64,000 nucleotides of DNA, taken from assembly GCA_964351365.1 (NCBI GenBank), contig CAYGNP010000013.1, forward strand, positions 1-64,000, in the 5' to 3' direction. A program made the position numbers and the translations under genes. The notes beneath the pieces were generated by a model that did not search any database, had not been told where the DNA came from, and saw only the letters and a list, made by a program, of their open reading frames with translations. Numbering within the stretch: position 1 is the stretch's first letter; each line of letters begins with the position of its first letter. This document shows positions 44,760-53,389 of the stretch, piece after piece. This stretch comes from UBA1672 sp964351365 (GTDB lineage Bacteria > Pseudomonadota > Alphaproteobacteria > Micavibrionales > Micavibrionaceae).

Positions 44760-45413
44760 TTAATTCAAAACCGGAACTATATTCCAGTCCAGAACAACCC
44801 ATTTTCCTTTTGAAAACAGTAAGATACCTATAGATCCCGTCTTCAGCTTCAAGGGATAGTTTTTAGCAAAATTTTCAAAATTATCCGTAATATAAGGCGC
44901 GAATCGGGCAATACCATTTGATGTCACCACGACAACCGTTTCCTTGATATCCATCACCTCATCCGTGACAGTATCATGCGTTTTGGTGATGTTATGTGCA
45001 AACCGCTGCCAATTTTGAATAATCTCCTCTGGCTCCGCCAGCCAGCCTTGAGGAACAATGGCACGTTCCTCCCAATCACGCAGCGCTTTTGCGCCTATTC
45101 GCGACAAAACCACATCTTCAGGTTGATTTTCATCAGGCCCATAATCAATTTCATTAAAGATATCGAGCGCATAGACTGGAAGCGAGATCCCCGCACTCTC
45201 CAGCGCAAGACGGGCTGTCTGCTTCGTTCGCTGCAAAGTGCTGCTATAGATCACATCTGGGATAAGGTCATGCTCTTGCAAATATTGCCCAATCGCCCTT
45301 GCCTGCAAACGCCCTTTTTCAACAAGCGGCAAATCGGTTCTAGCCCCTGCGCGCCGCGGAGCGTCTCCCTCTTCAAACGTGTTACCATGACGCGCAATAA
45401 TAAGCGTAGTCAT
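44760..45413 (-). CDS. Histidine phosphatase (phosphoglycerate mutase-like)
   Basis: 217 residues. The RHG catalytic motif is at 8-10 (IIARHGNTF), with TLQRTKQTA and the acid residue in FNEIDYGPDE. The second His of the family is replaced: the usual GH in the late motif reads VVTSNGIARF here, so activity may be changed. It overlaps kdsB by four bases, suggesting a role in the sugar or lipopolysaccharide pathway. Confidence 0.85.
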   Translation of the reverse strand: MTTLIIARHGNTFEEGDAPRRAGARTDLPLVEKGRLQARAIGQYLQEHDLIPDVIYSSTLQRTKQTARLALESAGISLPVYALDIFNEIDYGPDENQPEDVVLSRIGAKALRDWEERAIVPQGWLAEPEEIIQNWQRFAHNITKTHDTVTDEVMDIKETVVVVTSNGIARFAPYITDNFENFAKNYPLKLKTGSIGILLFSKGKWVVLDWNIVPVLN

Positions 45414-46222
45414 GCGGCAAGCTCTCCAAATTCATCAATATGCTGCTCCGCCCGCTTCAAATCCTCTGGGCTATCAATCCCTGATTGCACCGCGCCATTA
45501 TCACAAACAACCGGCACGGTCATGATACGGATATCATTTTCAATCATGCGCAACTGCTCCAGACCCTCAATGCGTTCATAAACGCCTTGCGGCAGGCGGC
45601 AAAAACGCTCAAGGACATCCGCGCGAAAACCATAAAGGCCAATATGCTGAAACACTGGAGAGAGATCGCCTGCCGCCCGCAAAGCCTCTTCATCACGAAT
45701 TGAGGGAATAATTTGTTTTGAAAACCAGAGTGCGCGCCCTTGAGAGTTAACAGCCGCAGAGGTTCCGCTAAAAGGTGTACTGAGTTTAAGCTCACGCAAA
45801 CGATCTAGCTCATGCCAGCTAAGCTGATGAACAGGTGTGATAACTTCACTGCGCGGATTTGATTCAAAATGATCAAAAATTTGACGTATAGTTGACGGTG
45901 GAGTGAACGGCGCGTCTCCCTGAAGATTGATAATGAAATCCGGCCATTCATCAAGTTGGCGGATGGCGGATAAAACTCGGTCAGACCCCGTCGCGCAGCT
46001 CGTTGGCGTATTGATACATACGGCTCCAAGCTCCTGAACATGATCAGCGATACGCTTATCATCGGTAGTTACAAACACAGTAATATATTCGTAACCCTCT
46101 GCAGCCTTATTCGCAATCTCTAAAACCCTTTGAATCATGGTCTTGCCACGAATCATGGCAAGGGGTTTTCCAGGAAAACGTGTCGACCCGTATCGCGCAG
46201 GAATAGCAATTGCAAGTTTCAT
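45410..46222 (-). CDS. kdsB: CMP-KDO synthetase
   Basis: 270 residues from the ATG at 46222 (MKLAIAIPARYGSTRFPGKP), one base from the yejA stop; a longer frame would overlap yejA. It has NLQGDAPF and the C-terminal Gly-Ile-Asp-Ser-Pro-Glu-Asp-Leu of the family. It activates KDO for lipid A core assembly, so an outer membrane with LPS is implied. PARYGSTRFPGKPL is diagnostic of the cytidylyltransferase. Confidence 0.92.
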   Translation of the reverse strand: MKLAIAIPARYGSTRFPGKPLAMIRGKTMIQRVLEIANKAAEGYEYITVFVTTDDKRIADHVQELGAVCINTPTSCATGSDRVLSAIRQLDEWPDFIINLQGDAPFTPPSTIRQIFDHFESNPRSEVITPVHQLSWHELDRLRELKLSTPFSGTSAAVNSQGRALWFSKQIIPSIRDEEALRAAGDLSPVFQHIGLYGFRADVLERFCRLPQGVYERIEGLEQLRMIENDIRIMTVPVVCDNGAVQSGIDSPEDLKRAEQHIDEFGELAA

Positions 46223-46223
46223 A

Positions 46224-48053
46224 TTATTGCGCTCCGCTCGTATCTTTTGCCCACCAGCTCTGGGCAATCAACGGACTAATCCCGGATAAATTTTCAGGAC
46301 GTTCAATATTATCCCAATACGCAATGCGCCATTTCGAATACGACCACATCGGAATGACATAATGATTCCACAGCAAGATACGGTCAAGCGCACGCGTCTT
46401 CGTGACAAGATCCTCACGCGAGGACGCATGAATAATTTCTGTCACAAGCGCGTCAATCACCGGATCCTTAATCCCGATATAATTGCGAGATCCAGGAATA
46501 TCGGCTTTATCAGAGCCCCAGAACTCGCGCTGTTCATTGCCCGGCGAATCAGATTGCCCAAATCCGCCAATTAACATCTCAAAATCATATTCATTCAAAC
46601 GCCTTTGAAACTGCGCCGGATCAACAACACGGAAACTCGCTTGCACACCCATACGCTTCAGGTTCATGGTGAACGGTAACACCCATCGCTCGAAAGTCTG
46701 CGAAAAATGAAGAATTTCGAAATCCAGAGTTAGATCAGAGCCATCAGGCAAAGTCTTAAACCGAACACCGTCTTTATTGATCTGCGTGTAACCCGCCTTT
46801 TCTAGAAGGGCAATCCCGGTGCGCAGATTATCGCGTAAATTGCCCGATCCATCCGTAACAGGCGCCTTATATTCCTCTGTGAACACACGATCAGGTATTT
46901 TACCGCGAAGTGGCTCCAAAAGCCCAAGCTCCGCCTCGCTGGGCAAACCGCGCGAAGCAAGATCAGAATTTTCGTAGTAACTTTGCGTTCTTACGTAATC
47001 TCCATAGGCAAATTGCTTGTTCGACCACTCAAAATCAAACGCATAAGCAAGTGCTTCGCGCACCTCAATAGACTGAAACAGGGGCTTGCGAATATTATAC
47101 ACAAAGGCTTGCATCCCTGCGGGGCGAGAGTTTTCAATTTCCTCTTTAATCAGATGCGCCTGCTTTGCCGCTGGAACGGTGTAAGACTCATTCCAAATTT
47201 TCGCATTATTCTCAATCTTGACATCATAATCCTGTGATAAAAACGCCTGATGCGCAACATTGTCATCGCGGTAATAATCATAGACAATCTTGTCAAAATT
47301 ATACATACCTTTGAAAAACGGCAAATCCTTGCCCCACCAATTGGGCTCACGGACATATTCAATCGACCGACCCGCATCAATCTTGCCAATTTTATATGGC
47401 CCACTACCTAAAGGAGGCTCAAGTGATGTCTCACCGAACACGCGCCCATCCGCCGTCCAGTAATGCTTTGGCAGAATACTCATTTCTGCAATAATCAGAG
47501 GGAGTTCTGCATTTCCTTTAACCTTAAAAGTGAAGATCACGCTCTTTTCACTCTCGGCCTTAACCTCTGCAACATCGCCCCAATAGGCTTTGAAAAACGG
47601 CTGCCCGTTCTCAATCAGCGTGTTAAACGTCCACACCACATCATCCGCCGTGATCGCAACGCCGTCATGCCATTTGGCCTCATCCCGGAGCGTAAAGCGC
47701 ACCCAGGATTTATCATCGGCAATAGTAATATCTTTGGCAATAACGCCATAAAGTGAAAAAGGCTCATCCCAGGCATTTTGCATCAGGCTCTCATAAAGCA
47801 AGTCACTACGGATATAATTTAGCCCCGCCGCCGGATCCCCCTTAATTATAAAGGGATTAAGAGAATCAAAGCTGCCCGTTACAGAGAGTTTGAGCGTACC
47901 GCCCTTGGGCGCATCTGGGTTAACGTAATCAACATGCTTAAAATCAGCCGGATATTTAGGCGCGCCATGCAAAGCAACACCATGGCGCGGAACCTCCTGC
48001 GCAAACGCAGGAAAAGCACAGAAAAAAGTAAAAAATAAAATGAAAAGACGCAT
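46224..48053 (-). CDS. yejA: Microcin C/oligopeptide-binding periplasmic protein YejA
   Basis: 609 residues from the ATG at 48053, with GGGGAT upstream and a signal peptide MRLFILFFTFFCAFPAFA. It is an SBP_bac_5 solute-binding protein: GGTLKLSVTGSFDSLNPF, KWHDGVAITADDVVWTFN. It captures peptides for YejBEF. It is separated from yejB by kdsB, the phosphatase and the TPR gene, so the yej genes are scattered. Confidence 0.92.
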   Translation of the reverse strand: MRLFILFFTFFCAFPAFAQEVPRHGVALHGAPKYPADFKHVDYVNPDAPKGGTLKLSVTGSFDSLNPFIIKGDPAAGLNYIRSDLLYESLMQNAWDEPFSLYGVIAKDITIADDKSWVRFTLRDEAKWHDGVAITADDVVWTFNTLIENGQPFFKAYWGDVAEVKAESEKSVIFTFKVKGNAELPLIIAEMSILPKHYWTADGRVFGETSLEPPLGSGPYKIGKIDAGRSIEYVREPNWWGKDLPFFKGMYNFDKIVYDYYRDDNVAHQAFLSQDYDVKIENNAKIWNESYTVPAAKQAHLIKEEIENSRPAGMQAFVYNIRKPLFQSIEVREALAYAFDFEWSNKQFAYGDYVRTQSYYENSDLASRGLPSEAELGLLEPLRGKIPDRVFTEEYKAPVTDGSGNLRDNLRTGIALLEKAGYTQINKDGVRFKTLPDGSDLTLDFEILHFSQTFERWVLPFTMNLKRMGVQASFRVVDPAQFQRRLNEYDFEMLIGGFGQSDSPGNEQREFWGSDKADIPGSRNYIGIKDPVIDALVTEIIHASSREDLVTKTRALDRILLWNHYVIPMWSYSKWRIAYWDNIERPENLSGISPLIAQSWWAKDTSGAQ

Positions 48054-48118
48054 CTTTATCCCCAAACAGTGAAACACGGTTGTTATCCTATCAGGGTTAG
48101 TTTCGATGACAAGAGCGA

Positions 48119-49012
48119 TTACAAATATACGCCCTGAAAATCTGGACGACCAAGTAAAAACCCCTGGCCATATTTGATATCGTAATCCAAAACCTCGAGC
48201 AAAGACTTATGCCGCTCGACTTTTTCAACAATAAGGTCAATACCATTCACCTCAAGATTATGCTTGCGCGTGAGCACGTCCGAAAATCCTCGCTCAGAGC
48301 GCCCTAGCCGCAAAAGGTCAGATGCGCCAATTTTGACATAGGCCACTGAGCGCCTTCGTAAAAATGCCACATTCGTCGGAATATCATCAACATGATCAAC
48401 AGAAAACCGGCAACCAATTTGCGCAAGCCTGCTCATGATTTTTTGCTCAACAGGGGAGAGCATCAAAAGATCACTATAGCGCATCTCAAAAATAAGTGCC
48501 CGCGCAACCTCGTGATGCCTGGATAGTAAGCTCAATAACTGCTCCATGAAAGCCTGATTACGCAATGTAAAGGGACGAATGTTGATGAAATAACTGACCC
48601 CAAGATCATAACGTTGTAATCCTCTTTCCATCGCCTTTAGGCCACGGGCCAGAACAATAGCATCCAGATGCCCCATAAGAGAGGCCTCATTGGCCATGCG
48701 CATGTAATCTCGTGCAGGAACATAAAGGCCGGGCTTAATGCGCAATCGACCATACATTTCATAAAATTGAACACGCCTTTGGGGCAGGGTAACAATAGGC
48801 TGAATGAATAAATCCATGTGATTATTATGCGCGGCAAGGCGCACGCATTCGCGGATCACAAAGTCGCTCGGTGGTTTTTCCTCTTGAGGCAGCGGATCAG
48901 ATAAAATCAAAGGCTCATCATTCGCATGACGCAAAATATGAGACGTCGACAAAAACGCCGGCACCACGTCCGTCGTTTTTTCTAACTCCGAGTATGCAGT
49001 TGTCTTCTTCAT
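48119..49012 (-). CDS. Degenerate EAL-domain protein
   Basis: 297 residues with an ~60-residue N-terminal extension and one EAL-like domain. The motif that gives the family its name reads YEMYGRLR instead of ExLxR, DDFG is altered (VDHVDDIPTN), and only some metal ligands survive (FEMR, VKI, VEKVE, GQGFLLGRP). This points to a c-di-GMP receptor or scaffold rather than a phosphodiesterase. No membrane span. Likely a regulator, perhaps of motility, given the flagellar genes nearby; that link is inference. Confidence 0.8.
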   Translation of the reverse strand: MKKTTAYSELEKTTDVVPAFLSTSHILRHANDEPLILSDPLPQEEKPPSDFVIRECVRLAAHNNHMDLFIQPIVTLPQRRVQFYEMYGRLRIKPGLYVPARDYMRMANEASLMGHLDAIVLARGLKAMERGLQRYDLGVSYFINIRPFTLRNQAFMEQLLSLLSRHHEVARALIFEMRYSDLLMLSPVEQKIMSRLAQIGCRFSVDHVDDIPTNVAFLRRRSVAYVKIGASDLLRLGRSERGFSDVLTRKHNLEVNGIDLIVEKVERHKSLLEVLDYDIKYGQGFLLGRPDFQGVYL

Positions 49013-49065
49013 TCATATTACCTGATGAATAAGGATTAATCAGCTACTCAAGTGTTATGCAAATT

Positions 49066-50109
49066 TTATGCCGTTCCCACGGCTTCTGTGATGTTATTAA
49101 ACCCATCACGCTCCAGCAAATCAATCAACCCCGCATTAATGCGGTTTGCAATCTCTGGCCCCTCATAGATCATACCAGTATAAAGCTGTATTAGATTCGC
49201 ACCAGCCCTTATTTTATCATAGGCATGCTGAGCGTTAAAAACCCCGCCAACCCCGATAATCGGCAATTTTCCGCCCGTCAGCCTGTAAAAATTGGCAATC
49301 AGCGCTGTAGACTTATCCCGCACCGGAGCGCCGCTCAGCCCGCCTTTTTCATCGGCAAAGCCCGCCGATAAATACTCTGGCCGTTCGAGCGTTGTATTGC
49401 TCAATATCACGCCATCCACGGCACATTCCATTAAAACCCCGGCAATTTCTGCCTGCTGCACATCGCTCAAATCCGGTGCAAGCTTGACGAGTAGGGCAGG
49501 GCCATTCTCCCCCCGCACCGATGTTAAGCGCCTGAGCAAAGCAGTAAGAGGTTCCTTCTCCTGCAAATTCCGCAAGCCCGGCGTATTGGGCGAGGAGATA
49601 TTCACGGTAAGATAATCCGCTAGCGGCGCCAGCGCCTCTATTAACGCGCAGTAATCTGCCGCCGGATCACTCTGATCTTTATTCATCCCAATATTCACAC
49701 CAACAATACCACTGACATGCTCGGCGCGCTCAAGATTGCGCTTAAAAGCGGGGAGGCCATCATTGGGAAACCCAAGCCGGTTAATTACGGCCTCATTGGG
49801 CGGATCCCGGAAGATACGCGGGCGTGGGTTGCCCGCCTGCGGCTTGGGTGTCACCGTACCAACTTCAGTAAATCCAAAACCCAGATTCAAGATCGGCGCA
49901 ATAACCTCGGCATTTTTATCAAACCCCGCCGCCAGCCCAACCGGATTTTCAAAGCGCAAACCGAATAAATCCTGCTTCAATCTATCCGAATGTACTTTTG
50001 CACAAGAGCGCACAACACCGGCTTTTAAGGCCTTCAATGTTATAGAATGAGCGCTCTCAGGGTCAATTTTAAATACCGCCGGGCGCATAAGAGAATAAAG
50101 ATTAAACAT
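49066..50109 (-). CDS. pyrD: Dihydroorotate dehydrogenase (quinone)
   Basis: 347 residues from the ATG at 50109 (MFNLYSLMRPAVFKIDPESAH); an ATG four codons earlier is also possible. FMN/quinone type: GLAAGFDKNAEV, NISSPNTPGLR with the catalytic Ser, IGVGGVFNAQHAYDKI. It oxidises dihydroorotate in pyrimidine synthesis at the inner membrane. It overlaps the pgsA stop by eight bases. Confidence 0.95.
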   Translation of the reverse strand: MFNLYSLMRPAVFKIDPESAHSITLKALKAGVVRSCAKVHSDRLKQDLFGLRFENPVGLAAGFDKNAEVIAPILNLGFGFTEVGTVTPKPQAGNPRPRIFRDPPNEAVINRLGFPNDGLPAFKRNLERAEHVSGIVGVNIGMNKDQSDPAADYCALIEALAPLADYLTVNISSPNTPGLRNLQEKEPLTALLRRLTSVRGENGPALLVKLAPDLSDVQQAEIAGVLMECAVDGVILSNTTLERPEYLSAGFADEKGGLSGAPVRDKSTALIANFYRLTGGKLPIIGVGGVFNAQHAYDKIRAGANLIQLYTGMIYEGPEIANRINAGLIDLLERDGFNNITEAVGTA

Positions 50110-50680
50110 CAGCAGGCTCATCTTTCATATGCTTCAAACCCGTTATCATGTATGCGCCACCAGTAATAAGCGTCAGGATCGTTGCATTCGCCAGTAATAA
50201 CAGTCCAAGCTCCTTAGCATAAGGGGCATAACCACCAATAATCAAAAACCCAAGACTCAGCATTTGAAACGCCGTTTTCCACTTGGCAAGCTTGCTGACC
50301 GGCATTTGAATATTCTTCGGCCCCAGATATTCCCGCAAACCAGAAACCAGAAATTCCCGCGCAAAAATCAAAATAACCAAAACAACCCAGCCGCCTGTAA
50401 TCTTTCCGGCATAGACCAAAAGGATAAGCACCGTTGAAACAAAAATCTTATCAGATATAGGATCAAGAAAAGTCCCCAGACCACTGACTTGATTTAATTT
50501 TCTGGCAAAATACCCATCAAGAAAATCAGTGAGTGCCGCCACTATATAAATGATAGCGCAAATCCACATCGCCAGCCCGCCAAGGATGCTCTCTACAAAA
50601 AACAACGCGATCATAGCCGGTAAGAGCAAAAGCCGTGCAACAGTCAGTAAATTCGCAAAGTTATTTTTGATGAATCGCAT
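50102..50680 (-). CDS. pgsA: CDP-diacylglycerol-glycerol-3-phosphate 3-phosphatidyltransferase
   Basis: 192 residues with four or more membrane spans and the CDP-alcohol phosphotransferase motif DFLDGYFAR followed eight residues later by GTFLDPISD. It commits to phosphatidylglycerol synthesis. Short overlap with pyrD. Confidence 0.95.
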   Translation of the reverse strand: MRFIKNNFANLLTVARLLLLPAMIALFFVESILGGLAMWICAIIYIVAALTDFLDGYFARKLNQVSGLGTFLDPISDKIFVSTVLILLVYAGKITGGWVVLVILIFAREFLVSGLREYLGPKNIQMPVSKLAKWKTAFQMLSLGFLIIGGYAPYAKELGLLLLANATILTLITGGAYMITGLKHMKDEPADV

Positions 50681-50752
50681 AACAGAAACTGTAAGGCATT
50701 CCTACCAATAATGGAATAGCTGGAAAAACGACTATAAATAGAAAAGGTATGA

Positions 50753-51454
50753 TTACCCATTCGCCGCTTTTTTATCAGCATTCGGGTCACGTAAAACATA
50801 GCCACGCCCCCAGACAGTTTCGATATAGTTTGATCCATCCGTAGCATCCGCTAGTTTTTTCCGCAGCTTGCAGATAAATACATCAATAATCTTTGCCTCG
50901 GGTTCGTCCATGCCCCCATAAAGATGGTTCAGAAACATCTCCTTCGTCAGCGTAGAGCCCTTACGCAACGACAGCAGCTCCAGAATACCGTATTCCTTGC
51001 CGGTAAGATGAAGCGGCTTGCCGCCAGCCTCAATCGTGCGCGTGTCCAAATTAACCTTCACCGCGCCGGTTTCAATAATACTTTGCGCATGCCCCTGTGA
51101 GCGGCGGACAATCGCCTGAATTCGGGCGACAAGCTCGCGTTTGTCAAATGGTTTGGTGAGATAATCATCTGCGCCGAACCCAAGGCCCTTAAGTTTGTTA
51201 TCAAGCTCCGTCAGACCAGAGAGAATCAGAATAGGGGTCTCAACTTTCGCCGTGCGGAAGGCCTTAAGCACATCGTACCCGTCCATATCCGGCAACATCA
51301 AATCAAGGATAATAATGTCGTAATCATATATTTTTCCGAGATCCAGGCCGTCTTCCCCCAAATCAGTGGTATCAACAATATACCCCTCAGATTTCAGCAT
51401 CAATTCAATGCTCTTGGCGGTGGATGTATCGTCTTCTACAAGTAGTACGCGCAT
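50753..51454 (-). CDS. ctrA: Cell-cycle master response regulator CtrA
   Basis: 233 residues: a receiver with D51 (IILDLMLPDMDG), then an OmpR-type winged helix (EYGILELLSLRKGSTLTKEMFLNHLYGG ... KLADATDGSNYIETVWGRGYVLRD in two segments). The sequence and length are those of CtrA, including the conserved NHLYGGMDEPE. Phosphorylated through ChpT. Divergent from fliI; the shared spacer is packed with TTAA half-sites. Confidence 0.96.
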   Translation of the reverse strand: MRVLLVEDDTSTAKSIELMLKSEGYIVDTTDLGEDGLDLGKIYDYDIIILDLMLPDMDGYDVLKAFRTAKVETPILILSGLTELDNKLKGLGFGADDYLTKPFDKRELVARIQAIVRRSQGHAQSIIETGAVKVNLDTRTIEAGGKPLHLTGKEYGILELLSLRKGSTLTKEMFLNHLYGGMDEPEAKIIDVFICKLRKKLADATDGSNYIETVWGRGYVLRDPNADKKAANG

Positions 51455-51477
51455 GGGGGTTCCTCATGTAATTAGGA

Positions 51478-51568
51478 TTAAATATGAAAAAAGGTTAACA
51501 CACATTAAACTTTATTAACCACCATCTTAACAAATATTAAAAAGGTTAACAAATGTTTTAACGCTTAA
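51478..51568. promoter_or_regulatory. Cluster of TTAA(C) motifs between ctrA and fliI
   Basis: Nine TTAA tetranucleotides begin at 51478, 51495, 51505, 51515, 51527, 51537, 51546, 51558 and 51565, mostly 9-12 bases apart, about one helix turn. Several read TTAAC or TTAACCA. CtrA binds TTAA pairs (classically with seven bases between) and TTAACCAT half-sites; here spacings are five, six or eight. Likely CtrA autoregulation and control of fliI. Confidence 0.6.
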
Positions 51569-51618
51569 TCTTTATTTTTCTGGGCAGAACATCTGGATCC
51601 ATTGTTTTTAGGAAAATA

Positions 51619-52962
51619 ATGCGTATCATAAGCATTATGGACCGTCTCGCTGCTCAAATAGAAAATATTATCAAAAACGTTCCACAGCGTGAGGTTTACG
51701 GCAAAGTAACCAAAATTCTGGGGCTTTTGGTTGAAATCGCAGGCATATCAGACGCCCTCACCATCGGCGCGGTTGTCCACCTTGCCCCCTCTAATCAGGA
51801 CGTTATTCCCTGCGAAGTGGTGGGATTTCGCGATGGTCAGGCTCTGCTCATGCCCTTCGGCACACTGGAAGGGGTAGGGCTCGGTTGCCGGGCTATTATT
51901 CAATCTACCGCACCGTCAATAACCCCGTGTGATCGCTGGCTCGGCCGGGTCATAAACGGCATGGCGCAACCCATAGACGGCAAGGGAAACCTGCCGCAGG
52001 GCACGCAGGCAATGCTGCTCAGGAATAAACCCCCACCGCCCCACGCCCGCCAAAGATTGGGCAGGCAGCTCGATCTGGGTGTACGCCCCGTAAACACCTT
52101 CCTGGCCACCTGTGAGGGGCAGCGCATGGGCATTTTTTCCGGCTCCGGCGTGGGAAAATCAGTTCTCCTGTCTATGATGGCGCGCTATACCTCTGCAGAT
52201 GTTTCAATTATCGGTCTCGTCGGCGAGCGCGGACGCGAAGTGCAGGAGTTCCTTCAGGACGATCTGGGCGAAGATGGCCTTGCGCGTTCCATCGTGGTTG
52301 TCGCCACCGGCGATGAGCCCGCCCTTATGCGCCGTCAGGCTGCCTACGTAACAATGGCTTTGGCCGAATATTTTCGCGATCAAGGCAAACAGGTGCTCTG
52401 CCTTATTGATTCGCTTACACGTTTCGCAATGGCGCAGCGTGAAATCGGCCTGAGTGCCGGTGAGCCCCCAACCTCAAAAGGCTACCCGCCCACAACATTC
52501 GGTGAATTATCGAGGCTGCTGGAACGTGCTGGCCCCGGCGCGCAAGGCCAAGGAAGCATAACGGGGCTTTTTTCGGTGCTCGTCGAGGGGGATGACCATA
52601 ACGAGCCTATATCAGACTCCGTGCGCGGGATTGTCGATGGCCACATCGTGATGGAACGTGCAATCGCAGATCGCGGCCGCTATCCGGCGATTAATGTATT
52701 GAAATCCGTCTCGCGCGCACTGCCCGGCGCCATCACCCCTATGCAAAACGATATCCTGCGCAAAGCTAAGCAACTCATCACCACATACGAAGATATGGCC
52801 GAGCTCATCCGCCTTGGTGCCTACCGCCGCGGCACTGACCCGGCTGTAGACGAAGCCATAAGGCTCTACCCTGAAATCGAGACCTTCCTGACCCAGAACA
52901 AGGATGAATGCACATCCATCACAGATGGCTTCATGCGCCTGTCCAATATCATAGGCATATAA
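51619..52962 (+). CDS. fliI: Flagellum-specific ATPase FliI
   Basis: 447 residues. AGGA six bases upstream of the ATG. Walker A GSGVGKS at ~173-179, Walker B VLCLIDSLTRFAMAQREIGL, and the T3SS-ATPase signature region PPTSKGYPPTTFGELSRLLERAGP. It energises export of flagellar subunits. fliJ follows five bases later; the upstream TTAA cluster suggests CtrA control. Confidence 0.96.
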   Translation: MRIISIMDRLAAQIENIIKNVPQREVYGKVTKILGLLVEIAGISDALTIGAVVHLAPSNQDVIPCEVVGFRDGQALLMPFGTLEGVGLGCRAIIQSTAPSITPCDRWLGRVINGMAQPIDGKGNLPQGTQAMLLRNKPPPPHARQRLGRQLDLGVRPVNTFLATCEGQRMGIFSGSGVGKSVLLSMMARYTSADVSIIGLVGERGREVQEFLQDDLGEDGLARSIVVVATGDEPALMRRQAAYVTMALAEYFRDQGKQVLCLIDSLTRFAMAQREIGLSAGEPPTSKGYPPTTFGELSRLLERAGPGAQGQGSITGLFSVLVEGDDHNEPISDSVRGIVDGHIVMERAIADRGRYPAINVLKSVSRALPGAITPMQNDILRKAKQLITTYEDMAELIRLGAYRRGTDPAVDEAIRLYPEIETFLTQNKDECTSITDGFMRLSNIIGI

Positions 52963-52966
52963 GCCG

Positions 52967-53389
52967 ATGGCCAACCTTGACCCTCTCATCCGCGTTCGCA
53001 AGCATATCGTCGAGCAGAAACAAAAGGCGCTCGCCGCTCTTTATAAACGCGCCGAAGACCTTAAAGCCGAGCGCGACGCTCTGGAGGCACAACTGGTGAT
53101 TGAGCTTGAAAAAAGCAAAGACATGGATGCTGAACTTTTGCGCTATTTCGCACTCTACAAGGAAAAAGTCATCAATCAGATTGAGGCCATCGATCAAAAG
53201 CGTCAAAAGCTGGAAAACCAGATCCTGCTCGCCCAGGAAGATATGCGCGCCGCCTATGCCGAGCAAAAAAAGATTCAAATTATTCAGGAAAGACGCCAAA
53301 AAGAACAGCGCGCCGCCCTTGATAAAAAAGATGCTGACGAGCTTGATGAAATCGCGATTGAAACTTTTAGACGCGGGGAAGGGGATTAA
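52967..53389 (+). CDS. fliJ: FliJ-like flagellar export stalk protein
   Basis: 140 residues, almost wholly coiled coil (Lys/Glu/Gln rich) with the length and position of FliJ directly after fliI. FliJ forms the central stalk of the export ATPase and contacts FlhA. Sequence conservation in the family is low, so the call rests on context and helix pattern. Confidence 0.8.
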   Translation: MANLDPLIRVRKHIVEQKQKALAALYKRAEDLKAERDALEAQLVIELEKSKDMDAELLRYFALYKEKVINQIEAIDQKRQKLENQILLAQEDMRAAYAEQKKIQIIQERRQKEQRAALDKKDADELDEIAIETFRRGEGD

